Source of the DNA: Bacteroidetes bacterium UBA7692
GTDB lineage: Bacteria > Bacteroidota > Bacteroidia > Chitinophagales > LD1
DNA length: 15,306 bases
Reading direction: 5' to 3'
Assembly: GCA_002482725.1 (NCBI GenBank)
Contig: DLGO01000088.1
Location: forward strand, 1 to 15,306
Shown: positions 7,888-14,572 of the stretch, piece after piece
Position numbering within the stretch: position 1 is the first letter of the stretch
Layout of the letters: each line of letters opens with the position of its first letter
Program-made: the position numbers and the translations under genes
The notes under the pieces: model-generated
Told to the model about the DNA's origin: nothing
Databases searched by the model: none
The model's input: the letters and a program-made list of their open reading frames with translations, nothing else

Positions 7888-8748
7888 ATGAGATATAATA
7901 AAAGGCTGATCCTACTATTAGCAGCTACGCCATTGCTGCTAATTACTATGATAGGGGTTGGTTTTCTGATGCACAAGGACATAATCCGTACCAGCGAAAT
8001 CCTATACCAGCACGCACAGAGCCGCAGGTTTATGGAGACAACAGTAACCGAACTTGTAAATGCAGAAACAGGACAAAGGGGTTACCTGCTTACCAGCAGA
8101 GAAGAATACCTGGAGCCATACCATATAGCTATGGAGTTTATGAAAGTGTATAAAACACAATTTGAAAGGCAATATCAAAATAAAAGCATATCAGAAGATG
8201 CCCTGCGCAAACTCGACAGTCTGGCCGAAATAAAGCTATACCTGATAGCAAGCACAATAGCCCTGAACAGAGAAGGCCGTGGAGCAGAGGCTCTGGAAAT
8301 AATAAAAACAAACCAAGGCAAGAATGTAATGGATACCATACGTGGGCTGGTAGCAGACATTAATGGAGAACTGGACAAGGAGCTACTGGCTGCAGAAAAC
8401 GAACTGCGCAGAAAGGTTACTTACCTCCTGCTTATTATGAGCCTTACCTTTGCTATATCCGCACTACTCAGTGTATTGGGTTACAGGACCATAACCAGCG
8501 AGCGCGATAAAAGGGAATCGATGCTGGAAGAAATAGAAGCACAGAATATACAACTGAAAGAATATACCAAACAGTCTTATCACCAGCTTAAAACACCACT
8601 TCGCAGCATTGCAGGTTTTCTGCAATTACTACAGAAAAAGTTTGATGAGAAAAAAGATGCTGAATCCATTGAGCTTATCAACTTTAGCGTTCAGGCTACC
8701 AAAGATATGAATGGCTTGATAGATGATTTGCGCAACAAGTATTTGTAG
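7888..8748 (+). CDS. CHASE3 sensor protein with an orphan DHp (HisKA) domain and no ATPase domain
   Basis: A 286-residue inner-membrane protein. TM1 is at 7-29, a periplasmic helical CHASE3-type domain at about 30-174 (signature NAETGQRGYLLT, 58-69) and TM2 at 177-198. A cytoplasmic coiled coil follows at 200-229, then one DHp/HisKA-like helical hairpin at 226-280. The H-box reads SYHQLKTPLRSI with His232 in the phospho-acceptor position. The usual acidic residue after His is Gln233; Thr236 of the ExxT-type motif is kept. The protein stops right after the second DHp helix with LRNKYL. No N, G1 or G2 boxes follow, because the convergent purE ORF ends 2 bp downstream. It therefore cannot autophosphorylate alone. 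It could be a phosphotransfer or phosphatase scaffold, a partner in heterodimers with full kinases, or a decayed kinase. It lies 61 bp after the TMTC-like gene and may be cotranscribed with it. Confidence 0.8.
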   Translation: MRYNKRLILLLAATPLLLITMIGVGFLMHKDIIRTSEILYQHAQSRRFMETTVTELVNAETGQRGYLLTSREEYLEPYHIAMEFMKVYKTQFERQYQNKSISEDALRKLDSLAEIKLYLIASTIALNREGRGAEALEIIKTNQGKNVMDTIRGLVADINGELDKELLAAENELRRKVTYLLLIMSLTFAISALLSVLGYRTITSERDKRESMLEEIEAQNIQLKEYTKQSYHQLKTPLRSIAGFLQLLQKKFDEKKDAESIELINFSVQATKDMNGLIDDLRNKYL

Positions 8749-8750
8749 CG

Positions 8751-9278
8751 CTATACTTGGCTATCAAAATTATTTTCGAAGCCTGCTATTTTCAACTCCC
8801 GTACCGAGTTAAGCACTTTGTCTTTTAGCTGCTCTTTATAGGCAGCTATTTTATTGCCTAGTTTTTCATCTGCGCTTCCCAGTATTTGTGCCGCCAGTAT
8901 ACCTGCATTCTTAGCTCCGTTAAGGGCTACTGTAGCTACAGGCACTCCTGAAGGCATTTGTAATATGGACAATACAGAATCCCATCCGTCTATCGAGTTA
9001 CTGCTTTTTATCGGCACACCTATCACCGGCAGCGTAGTAACACTGGCTACCATACCCGGCAAATGAGCAGCACCACCCGCTCCTGCTATCACTACCTTCA
9101 ATCCCCGGCTGCGTGCTGTGGTAGCATAGTCCATCAAGCGCTCAGGTGTACGGTGCGCACTTACTACTGTTAGCTCAAATGGCACTCCCAGTTCTTTTAG
9201 TATTTCTGCTGCTTCCTGCATTATTTTCAGGTCGCTTTCGCTACCCATTATTATACCTACCTGTGCTGTTGTACTCAT
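8751..9278 (-). CDS. purE: N5-carboxyaminoimidazole ribonucleotide mutase
   Basis: Converts N5-CAIR to CAIR in de novo purine synthesis (class I PurE, a cytosolic octamer acting after PurK). The 175-residue product shows the family motifs in order: MGSESD (11-16), SAHRTP (40-45, His42 in the catalytic region) and GAGGAAHLPGM (66-76, His72). It ends with a typical helical tail. The length is normal. purK is not next to it. Its ATG (9278-9276) overlaps the TGA of the upstream secreted propeller gene in an ATGA arrangement, so its translation is probably coupled to that gene. No separate promoter box is evident in the last few dozen bases of the upstream gene. Its 3' end is 2 bp from the stop of the convergent CHASE3 gene. 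Confidence 0.96.
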   Translation of the reverse strand: MSTTAQVGIIMGSESDLKIMQEAAEILKELGVPFELTVVSAHRTPERLMDYATTARSRGLKVVIAGAGGAAHLPGMVASVTTLPVIGVPIKSSNSIDGWDSVLSILQMPSGVPVATVALNGAKNAGILAAQILGSADEKLGNKIAAYKEQLKDKVLNSVRELKIAGFENNFDSQV

Positions 9279-10882
9279 TGCTTTACAAAACTTGTTTTAT
9301 ACTCTTTACCGCTTTTCGCGTCCTTAATGGCCAAAATATAGGTTCCCTGTATCAGTGCTCCTACGTCAAGCATTCTTATCCCCACTCCTTCCAAAGATTC
9401 GGTTATGATGGTCTGCCCCAAGGCATTTACCACTATCAAATTACCCGAAAATTGCTCCTTTATATGAAGCTTTATGCTCTCTGCTACAGGATTTGGCCCC
9501 ATGGCAATATCCAGCGGTTCAACATCCTTTAAGTCGGTTGGCATAGGTTGGTACTTTGCCAGGAAAAGGTCATTATTATATCCTATATCAATCTGTATGC
9601 TATCAAAAAAACACTGATAAGTATAATATCCCGTCACGTATAAGCTACCATTATACTCTGCTACATCCAACCCATAATCAGGATTCTTGCCCCCGGCCTT
9701 ATCGACCCAAAGTAAATCGCCATTTTGATTGTAGCTCAACAGCAATATTCCCCTGTCTGTTTCCGTAACTGTATATGAACCGAAAGAAGCATTGCTCTCA
9801 AACATTCCGGTAACAAACAGGTTGTTGGTAGCATCGGTTGTAATAGCCAGTCCCAAATCAAGTTTAAAGCCACCACCATCGCGCACCCACGCGCAACTGC
9901 CATCTGCATTGTGCCTGGCTACAAACAGATCGTTCCATCCACGGAAATTTGTGCTTTTATCGCCAAAAATACCGGGTCCTCCTACGTATCCTGTTATGTA
10001 ACTATTGCCATTATTATCGCAGGCTATAGCATAGGCCGCATCCTCGCTGGCACTACCGTCTTTGGTAAGCCATGCGGCATTGCCATCCGCATCCAGCTTC
10101 AGCACATATATGTCATAGCTTGGCGTGAAGGATATAGTTTGCTTGCCGGAATAGTTGAGTGTGCCCGTAAAAAAACCCGCAGCCACTACATGTCCGTTTT
10201 TATCAAAGGCTATCCCATTTGCTACATTTGCACCATCACCAATCGTATTTTTTGCCCATAAAACATTGCCATTTGAATCATATTTTACAAATACGGATTC
10301 ACTGTACAGGTTTTGGCTTATCAAAGTTGTACTTCCCGCCTTTATGTTTCTGCGAAAGCTCCCACAGGTATATATATTGCCGCTGTTATCAAGTGTCATG
10401 CTGTTAAATACATCATTACTGTCACCACCGGCGGTTTTAACCCATTGTACGGATCCATTCAGGTCCAGCTTGGTAATAAAGGCATCCTGCTTGCTGATGG
10501 AGTTAGTGGTAAAGCTTCCAAATTTTGCAGCACCTGAAGTATAGCCGCATACATACAAAAACCCTGAAGGTGAGCATGCAATGTCGGTAGCCTTATCCAT
10601 ACCCTGACCGCCAAATGCCTTTGCCCATATTATACTTCCCGAAGTACTGTATTTGGTAACAATCACATCAAAAACCCCTTCCCCCTGTACTATTGTGTTT
10701 TCTATTTCGGCATAGCCTGCTATATTGCCTGCCATATATATATTGCCATCTGCATCTGTGCAAAGCGCAGTACCGCTGTCATCGCCCGGTCCGCCGTTTC
10801 CGGTGGCCCATAAAAACTGTTGTGCATGGCTGCTTACAGACATTAGCGTTAGGCAGCATAAGAAGCTAAACAGTGACTTCAT
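9275..10882 (-). CDS. Secreted seven-repeat beta-propeller (SBBP-type) protein with a T9SS sorting domain
   Basis: A 535-residue protein predicted to be exported by Sec and then by type IX secretion. Residues 1-20 form a signal peptide (cleavage likely after SSHA). The body is seven repeats of about 61 residues, each with an entry Trp (25, 86, 147, 209, 271, 332, 392) in a W-x-(K/T/R/D)...GG-like motif. The repeats also contain D-x-x-G-N-x-Y(V/A/T)xG and a strand like FVTKYDxxGN before the next Trp. A final NDLFLAKYQP strand would close the ring with the N-terminal QFLWATG strand, consistent with a seven-bladed propeller of the SBBP type. Residues from about 455 match a T9SS type A C-terminal domain: a GPNPV start, IVVNALGQTI, and GTYILAI before a basic end. 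The ligand is unknown. It is the first gene of a unit with purE and is divergent from pyrG. Confidence 0.85.
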   Translation of the reverse strand: MKSLFSFLCCLTLMSVSSHAQQFLWATGNGGPGDDSGTALCTDADGNIYMAGNIAGYAEIENTIVQGEGVFDVIVTKYSTSGSIIWAKAFGGQGMDKATDIACSPSGFLYVCGYTSGAAKFGSFTTNSISKQDAFITKLDLNGSVQWVKTAGGDSNDVFNSMTLDNSGNIYTCGSFRRNIKAGSTTLISQNLYSESVFVKYDSNGNVLWAKNTIGDGANVANGIAFDKNGHVVAAGFFTGTLNYSGKQTISFTPSYDIYVLKLDADGNAAWLTKDGSASEDAAYAIACDNNGNSYITGYVGGPGIFGDKSTNFRGWNDLFVARHNADGSCAWVRDGGGFKLDLGLAITTDATNNLFVTGMFESNASFGSYTVTETDRGILLLSYNQNGDLLWVDKAGGKNPDYGLDVAEYNGSLYVTGYYTYQCFFDSIQIDIGYNNDLFLAKYQPMPTDLKDVEPLDIAMGPNPVAESIKLHIKEQFSGNLIVVNALGQTIITESLEGVGIRMLDVGALIQGTYILAIKDAKSGKEYKTSFVKQ

Positions 10883-10965
10883 TTTGTCTTGCGGGGCTGT
10901 AAATATACAAAAAACATTCTGTTCATTTCAGACTAACATGGGGGTATAGGGCAAGTTTATTCGGC

Positions 10966-10973
10966 TAACTTTG
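10966..10973 (+). promoter_or_regulatory. -7 promoter box of pyrG
   Basis: TAACTTTG is an exact TAnnTTTG match, giving an expected start near 10977-10980 and a leader of about 20 nt. An in-frame TTG at 10971 lies inside this box, which argues against it as a start codon. No clear -33 TTTG is seen. Confidence 0.5.
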
Positions 10974-10997
10974 CAGCCGTTAATTTCCCAAAAGAAT

Positions 10998-12647
10998 ATG
11001 GCTAAATATATATTTGTAACCGGTGGTGTAACATCATCGTTAGGTAAGGGCATTTTTGCAGCATCGCTGGCAAAATTGCTACAGAGTCGCGGTTATCGCG
11101 TAACTATTCAAAAGTTCGACCCTTATATCAACGTCGATCCGGGAACACTTAACCCCTATGAGCATGGAGAGTGCTATGTAACGGAAGATGGAGCAGAAAC
11201 TGACCTTGACCTTGGACACTACGAGCGTTTCCTGAATGTGCCAACTTCGCAGGCAAACAATGTAACTACCGGCAGGATATACCAAACAGTAATCAATAAA
11301 GAAAGGCAAGGTGCCTTTTTAGGAAAAACGGTGCAGGTAATACCGCATATTACTGACGAGATCAAACGCAATATGATGTTGCTGGGCGAAAGCGGCAATT
11401 TCGATATCGTAATTACTGAAATTGGCGGAACAGTAGGTGATATAGAAGCCCTGCCATACATAGAAAGCGTGCGCCAGTTGAAATGGGACCTGGCAGCTAA
11501 TGACATGCTGGTATGCCACCTGACGCTATTGCCATACCTGAAAAGCGCAAAAGAGTTGAAAACCAAGCCAACACAGCACTCAGTAAAAGAACTGCAGAGC
11601 TATGGCCTTCAACCGGATATATTGGTATGCCGTACCGAGTTGGAAATGACCGATGACTTGCGCAAAAAGCTGGCGCTGTTCTGCAATGTATCTACGGACT
11701 CTGTAATGCAGGCTATGGACGTAGACACCATATACGATGTGCCTTTGGAATACCAAAGAGAGCATCTGGACCTGATAGTTCTGAAGAAGCTTGGACTGTC
11801 GGCAGGAACACCAAGCAATATGGACAAATGGAAGGATTTTGTAGCGACACTTAAAAACCCTAAGCATGAAGTGCGCATTGGCCTTGTGGGCAAATACATA
11901 GAGCTTCAGGATGCCTATAAATCTATTTTCGAATCATTTATACATGCAGGCGTAGTAAACGAATGCAGGGTAACGGTAGAATCTATCCACTCGGAAGACC
12001 TGGAGGAAGGCAATATAGAAGCCCAACTATCACACCTGGATGGTGTGTTGGTAGCACCAGGCTTTGGTAGCCGTGGTATAGAAGGTAAAATAGCCGCTAT
12101 ACGCTATGTACGTGAACATAATATCCCGTTCCTGGGTATATGTCTGGGTATGCAGATGGCTGCCATAGAGTTTGCCAGAAACAAACTGAACCTGGCAGAT
12201 GCACACTCTACGGAAATGGATAAAACAACTGCCAACCCGGTAATCAATATGATGGAAAGCCAGAAAGCAGTAGTAAACAAAGGTGGAACCATGCGCCTGG
12301 GCGCTTACAACTGCGCACTGGTAAAAGGAACAAAAGCTTATGAGGCTTATGGCACAGAAATGATTTCTGAGCGCCACCGCCACCGGTACGAGTTCAACAA
12401 TAGTTACCTGGCAGACTACGAGGCTGCAGGTATGATAGCCAGCGGTAAAAACCCTGATAACAACCTGGTAGAAATCGTAGAAGTACCCGAGCATCCATGG
12501 TATGTGGGCGTTCAATTCCACCCGGAGCTGAAATCTACTGTAGAAAACCCTCACCCTCTTTTCGTAGGCTTAATCAAAGCTGCGATGGCAAAAAAAAAAG
12601 CAGGTAGTAAGCAACCAGAAAGGATAGCCGAAACCGCGAACGTATAA
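10998..12647 (+). CDS. pyrG: CTP synthase (glutamine-hydrolysing)
   Basis: Makes CTP from UTP, ATP and glutamine-derived ammonia. The 549-residue product has the N-terminal synthetase domain (MAKYIFVTGGVTSSLGKG with the nucleotide-binding loop, then FDPYINVDPGTLNPYEHGE and EIGGTVGDIE). A C-terminal class I glutamine amidotransferase domain follows. Its nucleophile is Cys382 in GICLGMQ, and His508 and Glu510 in QFHPEL complete the triad. The length and architecture are standard. The frame is open from a TTG at 10971, but MAKYIF at ATG 10998 is the family N-terminus and the earlier codon overlaps the promoter box. The tail ends in a short Lys-rich stretch. It is followed by a strong terminator at 12668-12701, so it is probably monocistronic. 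Confidence 0.97.
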   Translation: MAKYIFVTGGVTSSLGKGIFAASLAKLLQSRGYRVTIQKFDPYINVDPGTLNPYEHGECYVTEDGAETDLDLGHYERFLNVPTSQANNVTTGRIYQTVINKERQGAFLGKTVQVIPHITDEIKRNMMLLGESGNFDIVITEIGGTVGDIEALPYIESVRQLKWDLAANDMLVCHLTLLPYLKSAKELKTKPTQHSVKELQSYGLQPDILVCRTELEMTDDLRKKLALFCNVSTDSVMQAMDVDTIYDVPLEYQREHLDLIVLKKLGLSAGTPSNMDKWKDFVATLKNPKHEVRIGLVGKYIELQDAYKSIFESFIHAGVVNECRVTVESIHSEDLEEGNIEAQLSHLDGVLVAPGFGSRGIEGKIAAIRYVREHNIPFLGICLGMQMAAIEFARNKLNLADAHSTEMDKTTANPVINMMESQKAVVNKGGTMRLGAYNCALVKGTKAYEAYGTEMISERHRHRYEFNNSYLADYEAAGMIASGKNPDNNLVEIVEVPEHPWYVGVQFHPELKSTVENPHPLFVGLIKAAMAKKKAGSKQPERIAETANV

Positions 12648-12667
12648 GACACTTACTCCCACATCAT

Positions 12668-12701
12668 AAAAACGGCTGCTCCCAAAAGAGTAGCCGTTTT
12701 T
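12668..12701 (+). terminator. Intrinsic terminator of pyrG
   Basis: 13-bp stem AAAAACGGCTGCT / AGTAGCCGTTTTT (12668-12680 with 12689-12701), with one G-T pair, an 8-nt loop and a T-run on the 3' arm. It begins 20 bp after the pyrG stop. Confidence 0.85.
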
Positions 12702-12738
12702 GCTTTCAAGCAAGTATAAAATGGAAAATATAGCGGCA

Positions 12739-12757
12739 TGTATTTGTTAAAAATACA
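12739..12757. promoter_or_regulatory. Perfect inverted repeat upstream of the haemoglobin operon, candidate operator
   Basis: TGTATTT-GTTAA-AAATACA: two 7-bp arms in perfect inverted symmetry around a 5-nt spacer, 78 bp before the haemoglobin ATG and 37 bp after the pyrG terminator. The size and symmetry fit a dimeric regulator. It does not match the FNR half-site TTGAT. A weak RNA hairpin is the alternative. No regulator is named. Confidence 0.35.
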
Positions 12758-12834
12758 ATTATTCCAAACTGATAAGCTTCAAGGTATGTTACTGTTATAA
12801 AGATGGTATGTTTATGCTTACATAAGCCAAGGAC

Positions 12835-13218
12835 ATGAAAGACATTGAGAGTAAGGAAGATCTAGCGTTGTTAGTAAAGGAATTTTACTTTAAATTACTA
12901 AAAGACGATTCTATCGGCCACTTCTTCAACGAAGTCATTTCCCTGGATCTGGAGCATCATTTACCGGTTATAGTATCGTTCTGGGATTCCATGCTGCTGG
13001 GTGCTAATACCTACAAGGGAAACCCTATGACCAAGCACTTTGAGCTAAACTCCAAATTGCAAATGGAGAGGGTTCATTTTGACCGTTGGCTGCAGGTATG
13101 GGAAGAAACTATAAACGAACACTACGCCGGAAAAGTGGCAGACGAAGCAATAGCAAGGGCCAAATCTATCGCCTTGCTCATGCACCATAAAATGAATTTA
13201 GTAAACAATAAAAACTAA
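12835..13218 (+). CDS. Group III truncated haemoglobin
   Basis: A 127-residue haem protein of the 2-on-2 globin family, group III, members of which are associated with O2 or NO handling. Features seen: helix-B aromatic pair Phe17-Tyr18, HHLPVIVSFWDSML (41-54) with candidate distal His41/His42 and Trp50, and the Y-x-G-N-P-M sequence at 60-65. HFDRWLQVW (81-89) carries the proximal (F8) His81 and a C-terminal Trp89 at the position typical of the group. The length matches the family. The ATG at 12835 has AAGG a few bases upstream, a weak Shine-Dalgarno match. It is preceded by an inverted repeat and a terminator-bounded gap. It overlaps nothing and is followed after 5 bp by the next gene, so the two form an operon. 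Single-domain: no reductase fusion. Confidence 0.9.
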   Translation: MKDIESKEDLALLVKEFYFKLLKDDSIGHFFNEVISLDLEHHLPVIVSFWDSMLLGANTYKGNPMTKHFELNSKLQMERVHFDRWLQVWEETINEHYAGKVADEAIARAKSIALLMHHKMNLVNNKN

Positions 13219-13223
13219 ACACA

Positions 13224-13523
13224 ATGGAACGCAAGGCACATTACGCACCGGTATCTATAGCATTAGAAAAATTGCGCGAGCAAGGCTATACCACAGATTT
13301 TAACCTGAAAGAAAACTATATAGAGTTTGCCCTTGGCAAATTTACACCTGATGAGTTTGAGATTAAGGACGTGTACCGATACGAAGGCAACAGCGACCCG
13401 GGCGATGAGGCTACAGTATATGCTATAGAGTCGGCATCAGGCGTAAAGGGAGTATTGGTAACAGGCTATGGCATGTCTGCCGATAGCAACCTTTCGGCAG
13501 CTATACTAAGCAAATTAAGATAA
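13224..13523 (+). CDS. Small conserved Bacteroidota protein of unknown function
   Basis: A 99-residue protein with an N-terminal helix (ISALEKLREQ-like, about 10-20). Alternating short strands follow: GYTTDFNL, YIEFAL, FEIKDVYRYEG (46-55), SDPGDEATVYAIE (58-69) and GVKGVLVTGYG (73-83). It resembles a small protein common in Bacteroidota that, from memory, automated annotation often labels phosphoribosylpyrophosphate synthetase. I see no PRPP-synthetase catalytic motif, so that label is probably wrong. Its position 5 bp after the truncated haemoglobin gene indicates cotranscription, which may point to a redox or NO context. Its stop is 6 bp from the stop of the convergent HIT gene. Function unknown. 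Confidence 0.8.
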   Translation: MERKAHYAPVSIALEKLREQGYTTDFNLKENYIEFALGKFTPDEFEIKDVYRYEGNSDPGDEATVYAIESASGVKGVLVTGYGMSADSNLSAAILSKLR

Positions 13524-13529
13524 GTAGGA

Positions 13530-13922
13530 CTATAGCTGAGCGGTAATAGCAGCAGCTATGTTGCTCAGTTCTTCTTTTTCCAACTTTAGCTTAGGGTTGG
13601 TAAAATTGATATCCTCTATAGTGTTCAGCGGTATCAGGTGAATATGCGCATGGGGTACTTCCAGCCCTATAACAGCTATTCCCACCCTTTGACATGGGAT
13701 AGCTTTTTCTATGGCTATAGCTACCTTTTTAGCGAATAACATCAATCCTGCAAGGGTTTCGTCATCCACATCAAAAATTCGGTCTACTTCTGCCTTTGGC
13801 ACCACCAGTACATGGCCTTTGGCCAAAGGAAAGATATCCAGGAAAGCAAAGTACCTTTCATCCTCTGCTATTTTATAGCTTGGTATTTCGCCTTGGATGA
13901 TTTTAGTGAAAATGGTTGACAT
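13530..13922 (-). CDS. HIT-family nucleotide-binding protein
   Basis: A 130-residue histidine-triad protein, likely a cytosolic hydrolase or transferase acting on nucleoside phosphoramidates or dinucleotides. The signature HAHIHLIPL (91-99) contains His91, His93 and His95; His93 or its neighbour is the expected catalytic nucleophile position in the HxHxH motif. The N-terminal IFTKIIQGEIPSYKI and FLDIFPLAKGHVLVVPK (27-43) are typical of bacterial HinT-like members. The length is normal. It lies 15 bp after the greA stop on the same strand, so the two are probably cotranscribed from the promoter upstream of greA. The exact substrate is not predictable from the sequence. Confidence 0.93.
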   Translation of the reverse strand: MSTIFTKIIQGEIPSYKIAEDERYFAFLDIFPLAKGHVLVVPKAEVDRIFDVDDETLAGLMLFAKKVAIAIEKAIPCQRVGIAVIGLEVPHAHIHLIPLNTIEDINFTNPKLKLEKEELSNIAAAITAQL

Positions 13923-13937
13923 TGTAGCGCAGCGCGT

Positions 13938-14408
13938 TTAGTAAGAAATCTCCAACACATCAAACTCCATGATACCGGCAGGTGTTTTGGCTTGGGCCGT
14001 TTCACCTACTTTCCTGCCCAGCAGTGCTGCGCCAATCGGTGAAGTAGAGGAAATCTTATTCTCTTTCAGATTAGCCTCCTGCTCACTAACTATCATGAAG
14101 GTCATCTTCTTGTTCATCTTCTTGTTCAGCACCTCTACTTTGGCCAATATACCCACTTTTGAGTTGTCCATTTTGCTCTCGTCCAGTATGCGCGAACTGG
14201 CCAAGGTTGTTTCCAACTCAGATATTTTTGCCTCCAGGTGACCCTGCTCCTCTTTGGCAGCATGGTACTCTGCATTCTCGCTCAGGTCACCCTTCTCCCT
14301 TGCTTCTGCGATAGCAGCAGCCACCTCCGGGCGCTTTACAGTGCGCAGGTAACGTATTTCTTTTTCCAGGGCCTCGTACCCTTCTTTTGTCATATAAAAT
14401 GTTGACAT
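13938..14408 (-). CDS. greA: Transcription elongation factor GreA
   Basis: Rescues backtracked RNA polymerase by stimulating its intrinsic transcript cleavage. The 156-residue product has the N-terminal coiled coil (about 8-75) whose tip bears the acidic pair Asp41 and Glu44 in GDLSENAEYHAAK, as required for cleavage stimulation. The C-terminal FKBP-like domain contains ISSTSPIGAALLGRKVG and ends IMEFDVLEISY. The length matches GreA, and the SENAEYH motif supports GreA over the shorter anti-Gre homologues. The ATG at 14408 begins MSTFYMTKEGYEAL. It is the first gene of a two-gene unit with the HIT protein. Confidence 0.96.
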   Translation of the reverse strand: MSTFYMTKEGYEALEKEIRYLRTVKRPEVAAAIAEAREKGDLSENAEYHAAKEEQGHLEAKISELETTLASSRILDESKMDNSKVGILAKVEVLNKKMNKKMTFMIVSEQEANLKENKISSTSPIGAALLGRKVGETAQAKTPAGIMEFDVLEISY

Positions 14409-14424
14409 ATCAATCTCTGTTTAT

Positions 14425-14454
14425 CTAAATTATATCAATTCTGTTTGAAACAAA
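14425..14454 (-). promoter_or_regulatory. Promoter of the greA-HIT unit
   Basis: Reading the minus strand: TTTG (14454-14451), 18 nt, then TAATTTAG (14432-14425), one mismatch from TAnnTTTG. Both elements of the Bacteroidota promoter are present with near-standard spacing. The start would be about 10 nt before the greA ATG. Confidence 0.5.
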
Positions 14455-14493
14455 GGCCGTTTTCAGGGCCACTGCGGCTTCTTTTTAAAAGCC

Positions 14494-14524
14494 AAAGACG
14501 CCTCGGTTTTTCCGAAGCGTCTTT
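14494..14524. terminator. Intrinsic terminator of the OmpA-family gene
   Basis: Left arm AAAGACGCCTCGG (14494-14506) and right arm CCGAAGCGTCTTT (14512-14524): 12 of 13 pairs with a TTTTT loop. A further short GGCTT/AAGCC hairpin and an A/T run lie at 14476-14493. On the minus strand it lies 48 bp beyond the OmpA stop. It also sits upstream of the greA promoter and so insulates the two units. Confidence 0.75.
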
Positions 14525-14572
14525 ATATTTTGTTATATGCGAAGCTAATTAAAAATTGCTTCGGTACGAATA

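Noticed and set aside
9911..10261. Plus-strand ORFs within the propeller gene
   Set aside because: Shadow frames generated by the repeat structure of the minus-strand gene.
10971..10997. Upstream TTG start for pyrG
   Set aside because: The codon lies inside the -7 promoter box and the family N-terminus is MAKYIF at 10998.
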